Assembly (NCBI RefSeq): GCF_965221945.1
Contig: NZ_OZ244925.1
Location: 2,294,001 to 2,358,000, forward strand
Reading direction: 5' to 3'
Length of the DNA stretch: 64,000 nucleotides
Source: Poriferisodalis sp965221945
GTDB lineage: Bacteria; Actinomycetota; Acidimicrobiia; Acidimicrobiales; Poriferisodalaceae
Part shown: one piece after another, positions 56,929 through 64,000 of the stretch
How positions within the stretch are numbered: position 1 is the stretch's first letter
Layout: every line of letters starts with the position of its first letter
Made by a program: the position numbers and the translations under genes
Notes under the pieces: model-generated
Told to the model about the DNA's origin: nothing
The model's input: the letters and a program-made list of their open reading frames with translations, nothing else
Databases searched by the model: none

Positions 56929-58173
56929 TTATGAGTCCTCGACACCGCACCACTCGGCAATGAAGTGCGCGAGCGTGCGGGTGGCGGTCACCAGCTCGTC
57001 GATGGCGACCCGCTCGAACGGTGTGTGGCAGTGCGAGATGTCTCCGGGAGCGAAATAGACGCCAGGGATGCCCAGATCCCGCAGGAATGGCTTTTCCGAC
57101 CAGTAGGGAGCGCCCTCGATACGGGCCTGCTCGCCGGTTGCCGCGGTGATCGATGCGGCGAGAGCGACCACTCCCGGATGATCGGCGGAGACTTCGTCGG
57201 GTGTACCGCCGACGGCGTGATCTCGGGGAGCGCTGAAGTCCACGCTGCATTCCACGGAATGCTCTGCCGCGACGTCCGTCACAACGCTGCGAATCTGCTC
57301 AGCGGCCGCGTTGAGACTCTCGCCCGGATTGATCTTTCGAATCAGCGACGCCTCGAAGCGCCCCGGCACGGCGATGTTGCCACCCGAAGAAACCGACGTG
57401 ACCAGCAGGAAGGCTTCGCCGAGCAACTCATGGGCCGGCACCGTTGCTCGCAGCTCGTCGGAAAGCTCCCACAAGCGGCTGAGCAAGCTGTGGCCGGCCT
57501 TGAGTGCATCCACACCGAGTTCGGGTCGTCCGAAGTACGCAGACTTGCCAATGCAGACGATGTCGGCGATGAGGAATCCCATCTGCGCGGTGTAGATGGC
57601 CGATGTCGTCGGCTCGGTATAGATGGCGAAGTCGGCGACGTCTCGAGGACTGTCGCTCGCCGCCGTGCGCATTCCGAGCGACACGCCAGATCCCGGCTGT
57701 CCAGATTCCTCGTCACAGACGAACCAGGTGGAGACTGCACCGGCCGGACGCAACCCGACCCTGGCGAATGCCCGGAGCGCCTCGAGGATGATGCAGATGC
57801 CCGCCTTCTGGTCGGCGGCGCCTCGTCCCCATATTTCGCCGTCGATGACGCACGGCTCGAACGGGTCTGCACGCTCGGTCCCAGCCCAGTGCCGCTCCCA
57901 GTCGTCAACGGCGACCGTGTCAAGATGACCAGCGAGCAGCAGCGACCGACCGCTGTCTCCCCCGGCGCTGCCGTACACGTTCGGCCGGCCCGGCTCGCAT
58001 TCGATCAACTCTGCTGCGTGGAATGCTCCTGATTCGTTGAGACAGCTCAGCGTCCAGCGGGCGACGTCGGACTCATTGGGCGTGACACTCGGAATGCGAA
58101 CGGCTTGCCGCAGTAGCTCTACGACCGCGTCAGCGTCCACCGCGTCGGCGACGAGCGCGGCGGCGCTGCTCAT
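56929..58173 (-). CDS. M20-family metallopeptidase/deacylase
   Basis: 414 residues. LLAGHLDTVAVDDWERHW (metal His/Asp), WGRGAADQKAGICIILEAL (bridging Asp and nearby base) and a terminal GDISHCHTPFERVAIDELV (His ligand) are the ArgE/DapE/ACY1 pattern. M20 enzymes remove acyl groups or cut short peptides. With no NagA here, it may supply the deacylation step for an N-acylated amino sugar or a conjugated amino acid. It overlaps the ROK regulator stop by four bases. Confidence 0.88.
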   Translation of the reverse strand: MSSAAALVADAVDADAVVELLRQAVRIPSVTPNESDVARWTLSCLNESGAFHAAELIECEPGRPNVYGSAGGDSGRSLLLAGHLDTVAVDDWERHWAGTERADPFEPCVIDGEIWGRGAADQKAGICIILEALRAFARVGLRPAGAVSTWFVCDEESGQPGSGVSLGMRTAASDSPRDVADFAIYTEPTTSAIYTAQMGFLIADIVCIGKSAYFGRPELGVDALKAGHSLLSRLWELSDELRATVPAHELLGEAFLLVTSVSSGGNIAVPGRFEASLIRKINPGESLNAAAEQIRSVVTDVAAEHSVECSVDFSAPRDHAVGGTPDEVSADHPGVVALAASITAATGEQARIEGAPYWSEKPFLRDLGIPGVYFAPGDISHCHTPFERVAIDELVTATRTLAHFIAEWCGVEDS

Positions 58174-59372
58174 CTGCGCTGGTCTCCCAAGACTTCTGGC
58201 ACGAGGGTCTCGTGCACAATCCGCAGACCCATCGACACCGCTCCTGCGAGAGCGGCCCGACGTCCCAAACTCGACGCAGCCAGCTCGGGCGGAGCCGAGA
58301 CGAGGCCTTCGAGCCGTTCCCGGACCGCATCGACGAAGACAGAATTGACGCCGACTCCGCCGCCGAACACGACCCGGGCCGGATCCGCGATCAGGCAGAG
58401 GTGCGACACGGCGAGAGCCATCGACTCCGCAACCTTGTGCAGGACGTGGCCCGCAGCGGCGTCATTCGCTTCAGCCGCGGCAAGGATGTCAGGAACGTCA
58501 GAGCTGGGAGCCAGTCCACTGTCGTAGCCATCCTCGATTGCTCGGCCGAAGAGCTTGCGTATGGACGGCGCCGAGGCCACATCTTCGAGCGTGACTGGAG
58601 GTTCACCGGGTCCTGGGTGCGCCAGCAGCAGGGAGCCCAGCTCGCCCGCGGACCCTGTACCGCCTCGATACAGCTCCCCGTCGACCACGATCGCACCGCC
58701 GATGCCGGTGCCGATCGAGATCGCAGCGAAGTCGCCGCCCGGCTGATCGTCGTCCAGGTGGGCCAGCTCACCGAGCGCAGCGAGGTTCACGTCGTTGTCG
58801 ACATGGACGCGTTCGACGGGGACGCCGAGTTGCTCGGCGAGCCATGCACGCGGCGCCAACCCATCGAATCCGGGCAGGTTCAGCGCCTGCTCAACACGGT
58901 CGCTGCCGGTTCGGTAGATGCCTGGCACACCGATGCACGCGGCGCTGCACGGCTCATCGATGACGTCCAGCATCGACGAGATGGCTCGCCCGAGTCGCTC
59001 GAACGCCGTCGGAGCATCCGGTCCTGTCTCCATCTCACGCTCAACGATGAGATTCCCGAAGAGGTCTCCGACGCCGACCAGCATCTTGGTGGCGCCAATG
59101 TCGACCGCAAGCACCTGCCGTGCCGTCGGGACGAGTTCGTAGAGCGCCGCCGGCCTCCCGATGGATCCGGTTCTGTGACCCTCCGAGGCGACTCGCACCA
59201 GTCCCGCTGACGTCATGTCAGCCATTAGGGCCGATACCGTCGGTTTCGACAGTCCGGTGGCCCGGGCAATGCCAGCGCGAGACATCTGCCGCGGGTGTGC
59301 TGCGAACATCGCGTCAGCGATCCTCTGCCCGCTCAGCAGCCGCAGACCCCCCGCACGCGCTCGGTCGTCCAT
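58170..59372 (-). CDS. ROK-family transcriptional regulator (NagC/XylR type)
   Basis: 400 residues. An N-terminal winged helix (MSRAGIARATGLSKPTVSAL, about 30-49) is followed by a ROK sugar-binding domain (VLAVDIGATKMLVGVG, VDNDVNLAALGELAHL, SIGTGIGGAIVVDG). The Cys zinc motif of many ROK proteins is missing. It heads the minus-strand operon and probably represses it until the imported sugar or its phosphate binds. An imperfect palindrome directly upstream is a candidate autoregulatory site. Confidence 0.88.
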   Translation of the reverse strand: MDDRARAGGLRLLSGQRIADAMFAAHPRQMSRAGIARATGLSKPTVSALMADMTSAGLVRVASEGHRTGSIGRPAALYELVPTARQVLAVDIGATKMLVGVGDLFGNLIVEREMETGPDAPTAFERLGRAISSMLDVIDEPCSAACIGVPGIYRTGSDRVEQALNLPGFDGLAPRAWLAEQLGVPVERVHVDNDVNLAALGELAHLDDDQPGGDFAAISIGTGIGGAIVVDGELYRGGTGSAGELGSLLLAHPGPGEPPVTLEDVASAPSIRKLFGRAIEDGYDSGLAPSSDVPDILAAAEANDAAAGHVLHKVAESMALAVSHLCLIADPARVVFGGGVGVNSVFVDAVRERLEGLVSAPPELAASSLGRRAALAGAVSMGLRIVHETLVPEVLGDQRR

Positions 59373-59373
59373 A

Positions 59374-59396
59374 TTGTTAGTAACCTTACCTTACAA
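59374..59396. promoter_or_regulatory. candidate ROK regulator operator
   Basis: A 23-base imperfect palindrome with TTGT and ACAA ends sits immediately upstream of the regulator start; within it CCTTA occurs twice in tandem. AT content rises here. It fits an operator, though the -10 and -35 elements are not clear. Confidence 0.45.
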
Positions 59397-59468
59397 AATC
59401 TAGGTGTCGAGACGCCACCTCGGCCTTGTGCGCTGCCACAGCCCCCTGCAGGACGATTCGCTCGAGAA

Positions 59469-60365
59469 TCAGTTGCGGGCGGTGGCGATCCAGGCGGCGG
59501 CGGGGAAGACGACGCCAGCAGGGGTATGTCGAGGTGCCAATACAGCGGTCACGGCTTCGCGGACCTGCAGCTGGACTTCTGGCGGGTGGCCTTTGAGGGC
59601 CTGGCGAGCAATGCCGAGATCCATGGCGAAGTCGACCGTCTCGGAGAGCGTGCATCCCCCGCTGAAGACGAGCTCGGTGTCGTGCGGCTCGAGGGCAATT
59701 TCCGACCAGCCCGCAGCGTCGAGGATGCCCCGCACATGGTCGGGGTCGGCGAAGGCGAACGGATCGACGGCCGGGCCGTCACTCGGCGGCAACTCCACGA
59801 TCTCGAGCACTGCCTTGTTGATCGAGATCAGCCACGGGTTGTTCCGCGCCCGCTGCCAGCAGACGAAAGAGAGCTGACCGCCGGGGCGCGTCGCTGCCCG
59901 CATGTTGGCGAACGCGGCCACCGGATCGGCGAAGAACATGACGCCGAATCGGGAATACACCAGGTCGAAGCCGTCGAAGCTGCCGTTGTCAGGGGCGGTG
60001 CGGTCCGCCAGCTTGGCAATGTCAGCCGTCTGCGCGTCCGACACGGCGAAGCTGATTGGCGCGGCCTCTGGTTGCGCAGTGGCATGCTCCGCACCTCTGC
60101 GCCGGGCAACCTCGATGAGCAGCTCGCTGATGTCGACGCCCAGCACCGATCCAGTCACGCGCTCGCTCCACTGCAGCGATGTCTGGCCGCACCCGCAGCC
60201 CACATCAAGCACATGCGCTCCAGCCCGCAAGCCGTCAGCCACACCCATCGCGGCCAAGCCGATGTGGCTCAGCTGAATGTCGAGCCGCTCCTGCTGATCG
60301 GCCCACACCGCTGCGTTACGCCAGAACTCACGCTGGTCAGCGTTGGGGTCGTCGCTCACGCTCAT
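59469..60365 (-). CDS. class I SAM-dependent methyltransferase
   Basis: 298 residues. HVLDVGCGCGQTSLQW (about 50-65) is SAM motif I, then GVDISELLIEVARRR and FGVMFFADPVAAFANMR. UbiE/COQ5-like fold. Acceptor unknown; the extra C-terminal region (about 200-298) might bind it. It is not overlapped with neighbours. Confidence 0.88.
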   Translation of the reverse strand: MSVSDDPNADQREFWRNAAVWADQQERLDIQLSHIGLAAMGVADGLRAGAHVLDVGCGCGQTSLQWSERVTGSVLGVDISELLIEVARRRGAEHATAQPEAAPISFAVSDAQTADIAKLADRTAPDNGSFDGFDLVYSRFGVMFFADPVAAFANMRAATRPGGQLSFVCWQRARNNPWLISINKAVLEIVELPPSDGPAVDPFAFADPDHVRGILDAAGWSEIALEPHDTELVFSGGCTLSETVDFAMDLGIARQALKGHPPEVQLQVREAVTAVLAPRHTPAGVVFPAAAWIATARN

Positions 60366-60459
60366 GGGTCATCCCTCCCGCACCGCCCCGCCGGGGCTGC
60401 CTTCTTCTAGCAGGCCGCACAACAAGCGTCCCAACAGACCGATGCCCGCGCGACGGCGG

Positions 60460-61167
60460 TCAGAACAAGGTGGTGTCCGGACCGGCGAATGCTCGCCCGT
60501 AGGCGGCCAGCGCGCTGGGCGTATCGCCGTGTGCGGCGCTCGGCACCGGCTCGGCGTTGGGCAGCGCATCGGCGAACGACCAGCTCAAACGGTGGATGGC
60601 GCAGGGGCCATGGGTGGCGAGCGCCGCACGATGGACGGGGGCCGGGTAGCCCTTGTTGGAGTCGAACCCATAGGGCGGGAACTCAGATGCAAGCCCCGAC
60701 ATGATCCGGTCCCTCACCACCTTGGCCATCACCGACGCCGCCGCAATCGAGAGGCAGCGCCGGTCGCCCTCCACCAGAGCATTGCTCGGACGCCAGTCCA
60801 CGAAGTTGAAGCTGCCGTCAAGCAAGACCCGATCCGGCTCGGCCCCGAGCACGTCCAGAGCCCGGCGGGTCGCCAGCCTCAGCGCATCGGTCATGCCCAG
60901 GTCGTCGCACTCGGCTGCGGTGGCGTGTCCGACCGACCACGCACGAGCCCAGCCGTCGATGCGCTCGAAGAGCTCCTCGCGCACGGCGGGCCGAAGCTCT
61001 TTGGAGTCGCGGATGCCGTTCACACGACCGTGCGGCGACACCACCACCGCACCGACCGTCAGCGGCCCGGCCCAAGCCCCGCGGCCTACCTCGTCCACGC
61101 CGACGATCGTGGCCTCGCCCGCCTCCCAGCACCGCCGCTCGAAGGTGAGGCTCGGCCGTGCCGTCAT
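60460..61167 (-). CDS. rnhB: ribonuclease HII
   Basis: 235 residues from MTARPSLTFERRCWEAG. RNase HII nicks DNA at embedded ribonucleotides. GVDEVGRGAWAGPLTVGAVV (Asp25 and Glu26 with GRG) and DSKEL follow, with the third Asp in LLDGSFNF and the fourth region AAASVMAKVVRD. Typical length. The frame extends upstream but homology starts here. Confidence 0.93.
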   Translation of the reverse strand: MTARPSLTFERRCWEAGEATIVGVDEVGRGAWAGPLTVGAVVVSPHGRVNGIRDSKELRPAVREELFERIDGWARAWSVGHATAAECDDLGMTDALRLATRRALDVLGAEPDRVLLDGSFNFVDWRPSNALVEGDRRCLSIAAASVMAKVVRDRIMSGLASEFPPYGFDSNKGYPAPVHRAALATHGPCAIHRLSWSFADALPNAEPVPSAAHGDTPSALAAYGRAFAGPDTTLF

Positions 61168-61219
61168 GGAATCGAAGCTAGCTGCCGACCCTGTCCCGAT
61201 CAGAACCCGAGAGCGCCGT

Positions 61220-63679
61220 CTAGTGCGCCGGCATCGGAGCGAGCAGGGTCTCGCCACGCCACTGCGTCGCGGTGAACGCCGGGTCCAAGCCTGGCGCAGT
61301 GACGCTCGGCGCCTCGCCGCCCGAGTCGTGGGGCACCACGTCCCACAACAGCGCAGGCCGCTCGCCATGCCAGCGCACCGCCCACGACACCGTGCCGATC
61401 CGGGTCGGCACGTCGTGCACTTCCACCGGCTGTCCGAGCCAAGCCGCAGGCCAGTGCGCAGCAATTCGCAACTTCGGCCGCCCCCGGGAATTCGGCCTGC
61501 CGTCGTCGGGGACATCGACGAGCAGCCGCAACAGGGTGCGCACGAACAGTCCGCCGGCCTGCAAGTCGTGTCCAGTCCCATTGGTGCCGGTCCGCAGTCG
61601 CGGATGCATGAACGTCGGCCAATTCAGTGTGGGCGACGCCACCGACACCAGCGCTTCCAGCCTTCGGAAGGCGCGGACCGGCACTGGTCGCGCTTCCGCA
61701 AAGGCCAGCAACGCCGTGGCGACGATGTCGTAGCCGCACGATGCCGCGGTGTCCAAGACAAGATCCTCCGGCGTGGCCCCTGAAGGCTCGACCACAACGA
61801 ACGGCAACGGCGGCGCCCAGGGCACGGCCGCGTAGATCCACAATCCGGTGTCGTGTGATACCCAATCCCAGCACTGGCTCACAGAGGCATCTGAAGCCCC
61901 GCTATGCGGCGCCGTCCACGGCACGCGCCCCTGGCGGTCCAGATAGAAGGCCGACGCCTCCGGCCGACCGCCCGCATCGACACGCAGCGTGTCACGCAAT
62001 GCGCTCGCCGAACGCGCCAGCGCGTCGGCCGCTCGCTCGGCACCCAGACGCATCAACAGGCGAAAGCCGGCTCGCAAACCCTCACGAATTGTCCAAGGCT
62101 GCTCTCGACGTTCGGCATCGGTTGACAGCAGCCACCTCGCCGCCGACGTGACGAACTCGGAGATGCCTTCGGCGAATGCTGAGTCCGGATGCAGCGACAG
62201 CAAGTATTCGGCGAGTACCAGGGTCGATCCTGTCACCGACGATCCCATGCTCGCCGCTTGCCCCGATGCGAACTGCGCCTGGGCTTGGCGGATCAGCAGA
62301 TCCCGCACCGATTCGGGCGTACCCGACTCGACGAGTGCCAGCAGCTGCATCAGGTCATCGCCGGCGAACTGCGCGTCGGTGTATATCGAAGGCCACAGCA
62401 TCGGCCCGACAACGCCGCGGCCGTCATCACATGGGGCAGTCGAGAGCAGCTGAGCAGCCCGGGCGGCCAGCACCGCATCGGCCAGCCGACCGCTGGGCAG
62501 CTCCAGCCGGCAGCCTGCATCAACGCGCCGCCGCCAACCGTTGGCCACCCGGTCCAGCGACGGAACCGCGTCGAGCACGTCAGCTCCGAGCTGCGGGCTG
62601 TCAGCACCGTCCCACTTGAGAGCCAGGCCTTTGCCGGGAACTGCCGCTCGCAGCGTCGCCCCGGCGACCAACGGGAAGATTGCTGCCGCGTTGGCCAATC
62701 GCTGCGGACACTCCACCGAGATCGGCTCCCGCTCGTGCCCTGACGTCGATGGCGGATCGGCGGGGGTCGCGCCGCCGCGGATGCTGACGAGCATCGAACT
62801 TGCTTGTTCTGTCGCGGCGGAACGGTCACGAGACTCGTTCAGCGCGGCTGCACAGTCCGTCCCGTGGCTGCCGACCACGACATCACCCGGTTCGCGATCA
62901 AAGATCACCGACGTGAGTCCGAACCCTGGTCGACCGGTGTCATTGAGGCTCAGGACGCGCCCGTCGACGGCGATCTCATCGATCGCCCAGGCGTTTGACC
63001 ACTCCCAGATCTCGGCATCGATATGTTCGAATGCGCCCAAGTTGTACGGCCGGGCAGCCAGAGCGACAGCCACCGGTGCGGAGGTGCTGTTGGTGATCTC
63101 GACGACAAACACTTCGGGCACTGCGGGACTCTGGCCCACTGTGTCGCGCCCGCTGTGGCCAGCAGCACTGCGGCTCGCTCCATCACTGGGCACGATGGCC
63201 GCGCCCCTGGCGGCTGCAACCCGGTGAACGACATCGCCGTCGCCGACGCGTAGCACCGTCTCGACCACCGGCATCCCGTCCACCAAGCGCTGTCGCACCG
63301 CCGGGGCCCGCGACGGCAATACCCATTCCTCACCAGCGCGCACCCACCAGTCAAGTGACCAATTCGTCCACACCACCAACCCGCGGGGGTCGATCGCAGC
63401 GCGATCGAGCGTCTCGGGAAGCCCGATAGTCGTCCATGAGCGACCGTGCGTGTTGGCGAGCACGCTGGCCTCGACATGGTCGTCGCGGTTCCAGTAGCGG
63501 CAACGACTCGGTTCGGGTGCATGGGCCGGCGAGTTCGGATCGAGCTGACGTTCAGCCCACCACGGCCGAACCCATCCCTCCGGCGGCTCGGTCGGATTCG
63601 CGGGCCGGGCGTGCGGCGGAAGAGACGGCCGGCGGCGCCGGAACAGATGCGCAAACGGGCGCAAACCATCGCCGCTCAT
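61220..63679 (-). CDS. large six-hairpin glycosidase-like protein
   Basis: About 819 residues from MSGDGLRPFAHLFRRRRP. An N-terminal beta-rich domain (about 60-330) with aromatic-rich SRCRYWNRDDHVEASVLANT is followed by a helical part with WPSIYTDAQFAGDDLMQLL, WTIREGLRAGFRLL, and WDWVSHDTGLWIYAAVPWA, similar in style to (alpha/alpha)6 glucosidases and debranching enzymes. No firm family is assigned and catalytic acids are not identified with certainty. It has no signal peptide, so it is probably cytoplasmic. Confidence 0.55.
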   Translation of the reverse strand: MSGDGLRPFAHLFRRRRPSLPPHARPANPTEPPEGWVRPWWAERQLDPNSPAHAPEPSRCRYWNRDDHVEASVLANTHGRSWTTIGLPETLDRAAIDPRGLVVWTNWSLDWWVRAGEEWVLPSRAPAVRQRLVDGMPVVETVLRVGDGDVVHRVAAARGAAIVPSDGASRSAAGHSGRDTVGQSPAVPEVFVVEITNSTSAPVAVALAARPYNLGAFEHIDAEIWEWSNAWAIDEIAVDGRVLSLNDTGRPGFGLTSVIFDREPGDVVVGSHGTDCAAALNESRDRSAATEQASSMLVSIRGGATPADPPSTSGHEREPISVECPQRLANAAAIFPLVAGATLRAAVPGKGLALKWDGADSPQLGADVLDAVPSLDRVANGWRRRVDAGCRLELPSGRLADAVLAARAAQLLSTAPCDDGRGVVGPMLWPSIYTDAQFAGDDLMQLLALVESGTPESVRDLLIRQAQAQFASGQAASMGSSVTGSTLVLAEYLLSLHPDSAFAEGISEFVTSAARWLLSTDAERREQPWTIREGLRAGFRLLMRLGAERAADALARSASALRDTLRVDAGGRPEASAFYLDRQGRVPWTAPHSGASDASVSQCWDWVSHDTGLWIYAAVPWAPPLPFVVVEPSGATPEDLVLDTAASCGYDIVATALLAFAEARPVPVRAFRRLEALVSVASPTLNWPTFMHPRLRTGTNGTGHDLQAGGLFVRTLLRLLVDVPDDGRPNSRGRPKLRIAAHWPAAWLGQPVEVHDVPTRIGTVSWAVRWHGERPALLWDVVPHDSGGEAPSVTAPGLDPAFTATQWRGETLLAPMPAH

Positions 63680-63742
63680 ACGCCTGCCGATCCGCACCGC
63701 CCTGTCCTAGCAAACGCTGGCTCGTATTTCTCCCGACATTGA

Positions 63743-63764
63743 TGCTGTATGTTGTGCTGTATGT
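63743..63764. promoter_or_regulatory. direct repeat across the start of an antitoxin gene
   Basis: TGCTGTATGT occurs at 63743-63752 and 63755-63764. The second copy contains the preferred ATG start of the ribbon-helix-helix gene, so a repressor bound here could block both transcription and start. No Shine-Dalgarno sequence is visible, so the message may be leaderless. Confidence 0.5.
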
Positions 63765-63982
63765 CAGCAACTCGCACGCAGGTATACCTCACCGAGCAAC
63801 AGCGTGAACGCATTGACGAACTCGCAAGCGTCGAAGGTGTCACCCTGGCCGAGGTTGTTCGGCGAGCACTCGACGCGTACCTGTCGTCATATTTCCCCGA
63901 TGCTGCTGAGAGCCTGGCGCGTACCTTCGGTGCAGTGAACGATATCGACGCCCCTACGCGAGATGAATGGCAGCGTGGCTGA
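63761..63982 (+). CDS. ribbon-helix-helix antitoxin (VapB-like)
   Basis: 73 residues from MSATRTQVYLTEQQRERIDE; an ATG four codons upstream is possible. RTQVYLTEQQ is the DNA-contacting strand and GVTLAEVVRRALDAYLSSY the second helix. The tail AVNDIDAPTRDEW would hold the toxin. The downstream PIN gene starts at 63975 inside this gene. Confidence 0.82.
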   Translation: MSATRTQVYLTEQQRERIDELASVEGVTLAEVVRRALDAYLSSYFPDAAESLARTFGAVNDIDAPTRDEWQRG

Positions 63983-64000
63983 CCTGCTCATCGACACCGA
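63975..64000 (+). CDS. PIN-domain toxin (VapC family), 3' partial
   Basis: GTG start overlapping the antitoxin end by eight bases. Only ADLLIDTD is visible before the window ends, but LLIDTD is the usual PIN first strand with the catalytic Asp. The rest lies outside the window. Confidence 0.6.

Overview
The window is GC-rich, densely coded bacterial DNA. A mycothiol S-conjugate amidase (Mca), a remnant of an F420-type luciferase-like oxidoreductase, and the split ImuA'/ImuB/DnaE2 mutasome with GAAC-N4-GTTC LexA boxes all point to Actinomycetota. The many acyl-CoA, sulfotransferase, DUF1214 and amidase genes would suit an uncultured or marine lineage such as Acidimicrobiia, but that finer placement is only inference. 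No rRNA, tRNA, CRISPR array or complete insertion sequence was recognised.

Positions 1-23136 look like ordinary chromosome: a partial YdjC/ChbG-type deacetylase, mca with an SCP2-like gene, an MgtE-type transporter followed by a PhoU/TrkA-C protein, a thioredoxin-like lipoprotein, a dehydrogenase-like protein, dnaE2 with three phased LexA boxes, two tandem amidases, a FAH-family enzyme, an M15 peptidase with a coiled coil, an unknown overlapping gene pair, imuB and imuA', a cupin, an Nfu N-domain protein and an acyl-CoA dehydrogenase. Short in-frame tandem repeats are unusually common here, notably in dnaE2, imuA' and imuB.

Positions 23140-51000 are an accessory and defence island. It holds a replication-relaxation family protein, a degraded LLM oxidoreductase, relBE-like and phd-vapC toxin-antitoxin pairs, a RecQ helicase fused to a phosphoribosyltransferase-like domain with a DprA-like partner, and a type I restriction-modification locus whose hsdM is separated from hsdS and hsdR by about 8 kb. 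The genes between them are a NYN protein, a GNAT-PIN fusion, an ASCH protein, a cytosine-5 DNA methyltransferase and a GHKL ATPase with a nuclease-like tail. Between hsdS and hsdR lies an aspartic protease flanked by two paralogous small genes. To the right are a doc toxin-antitoxin pair, two DUF4357-like paralogs, and remnants of a second hsdR/doc module, a DUF3800 gene, a vapB and an excisionase-like antitoxin.

Positions 51000-59400 hold one tightly packed minus-strand operon for uptake and breakdown of an N-acylated amino sugar or related compound: ROK regulator, M20 deacylase/peptidase, CUT2-type ABC transporter, YhfX-like PLP protein, ROK kinase and NagB. The right end carries a methyltransferase, RNase HII, a large glycosidase-like protein and the start of another toxin-antitoxin pair cut by the window edge.
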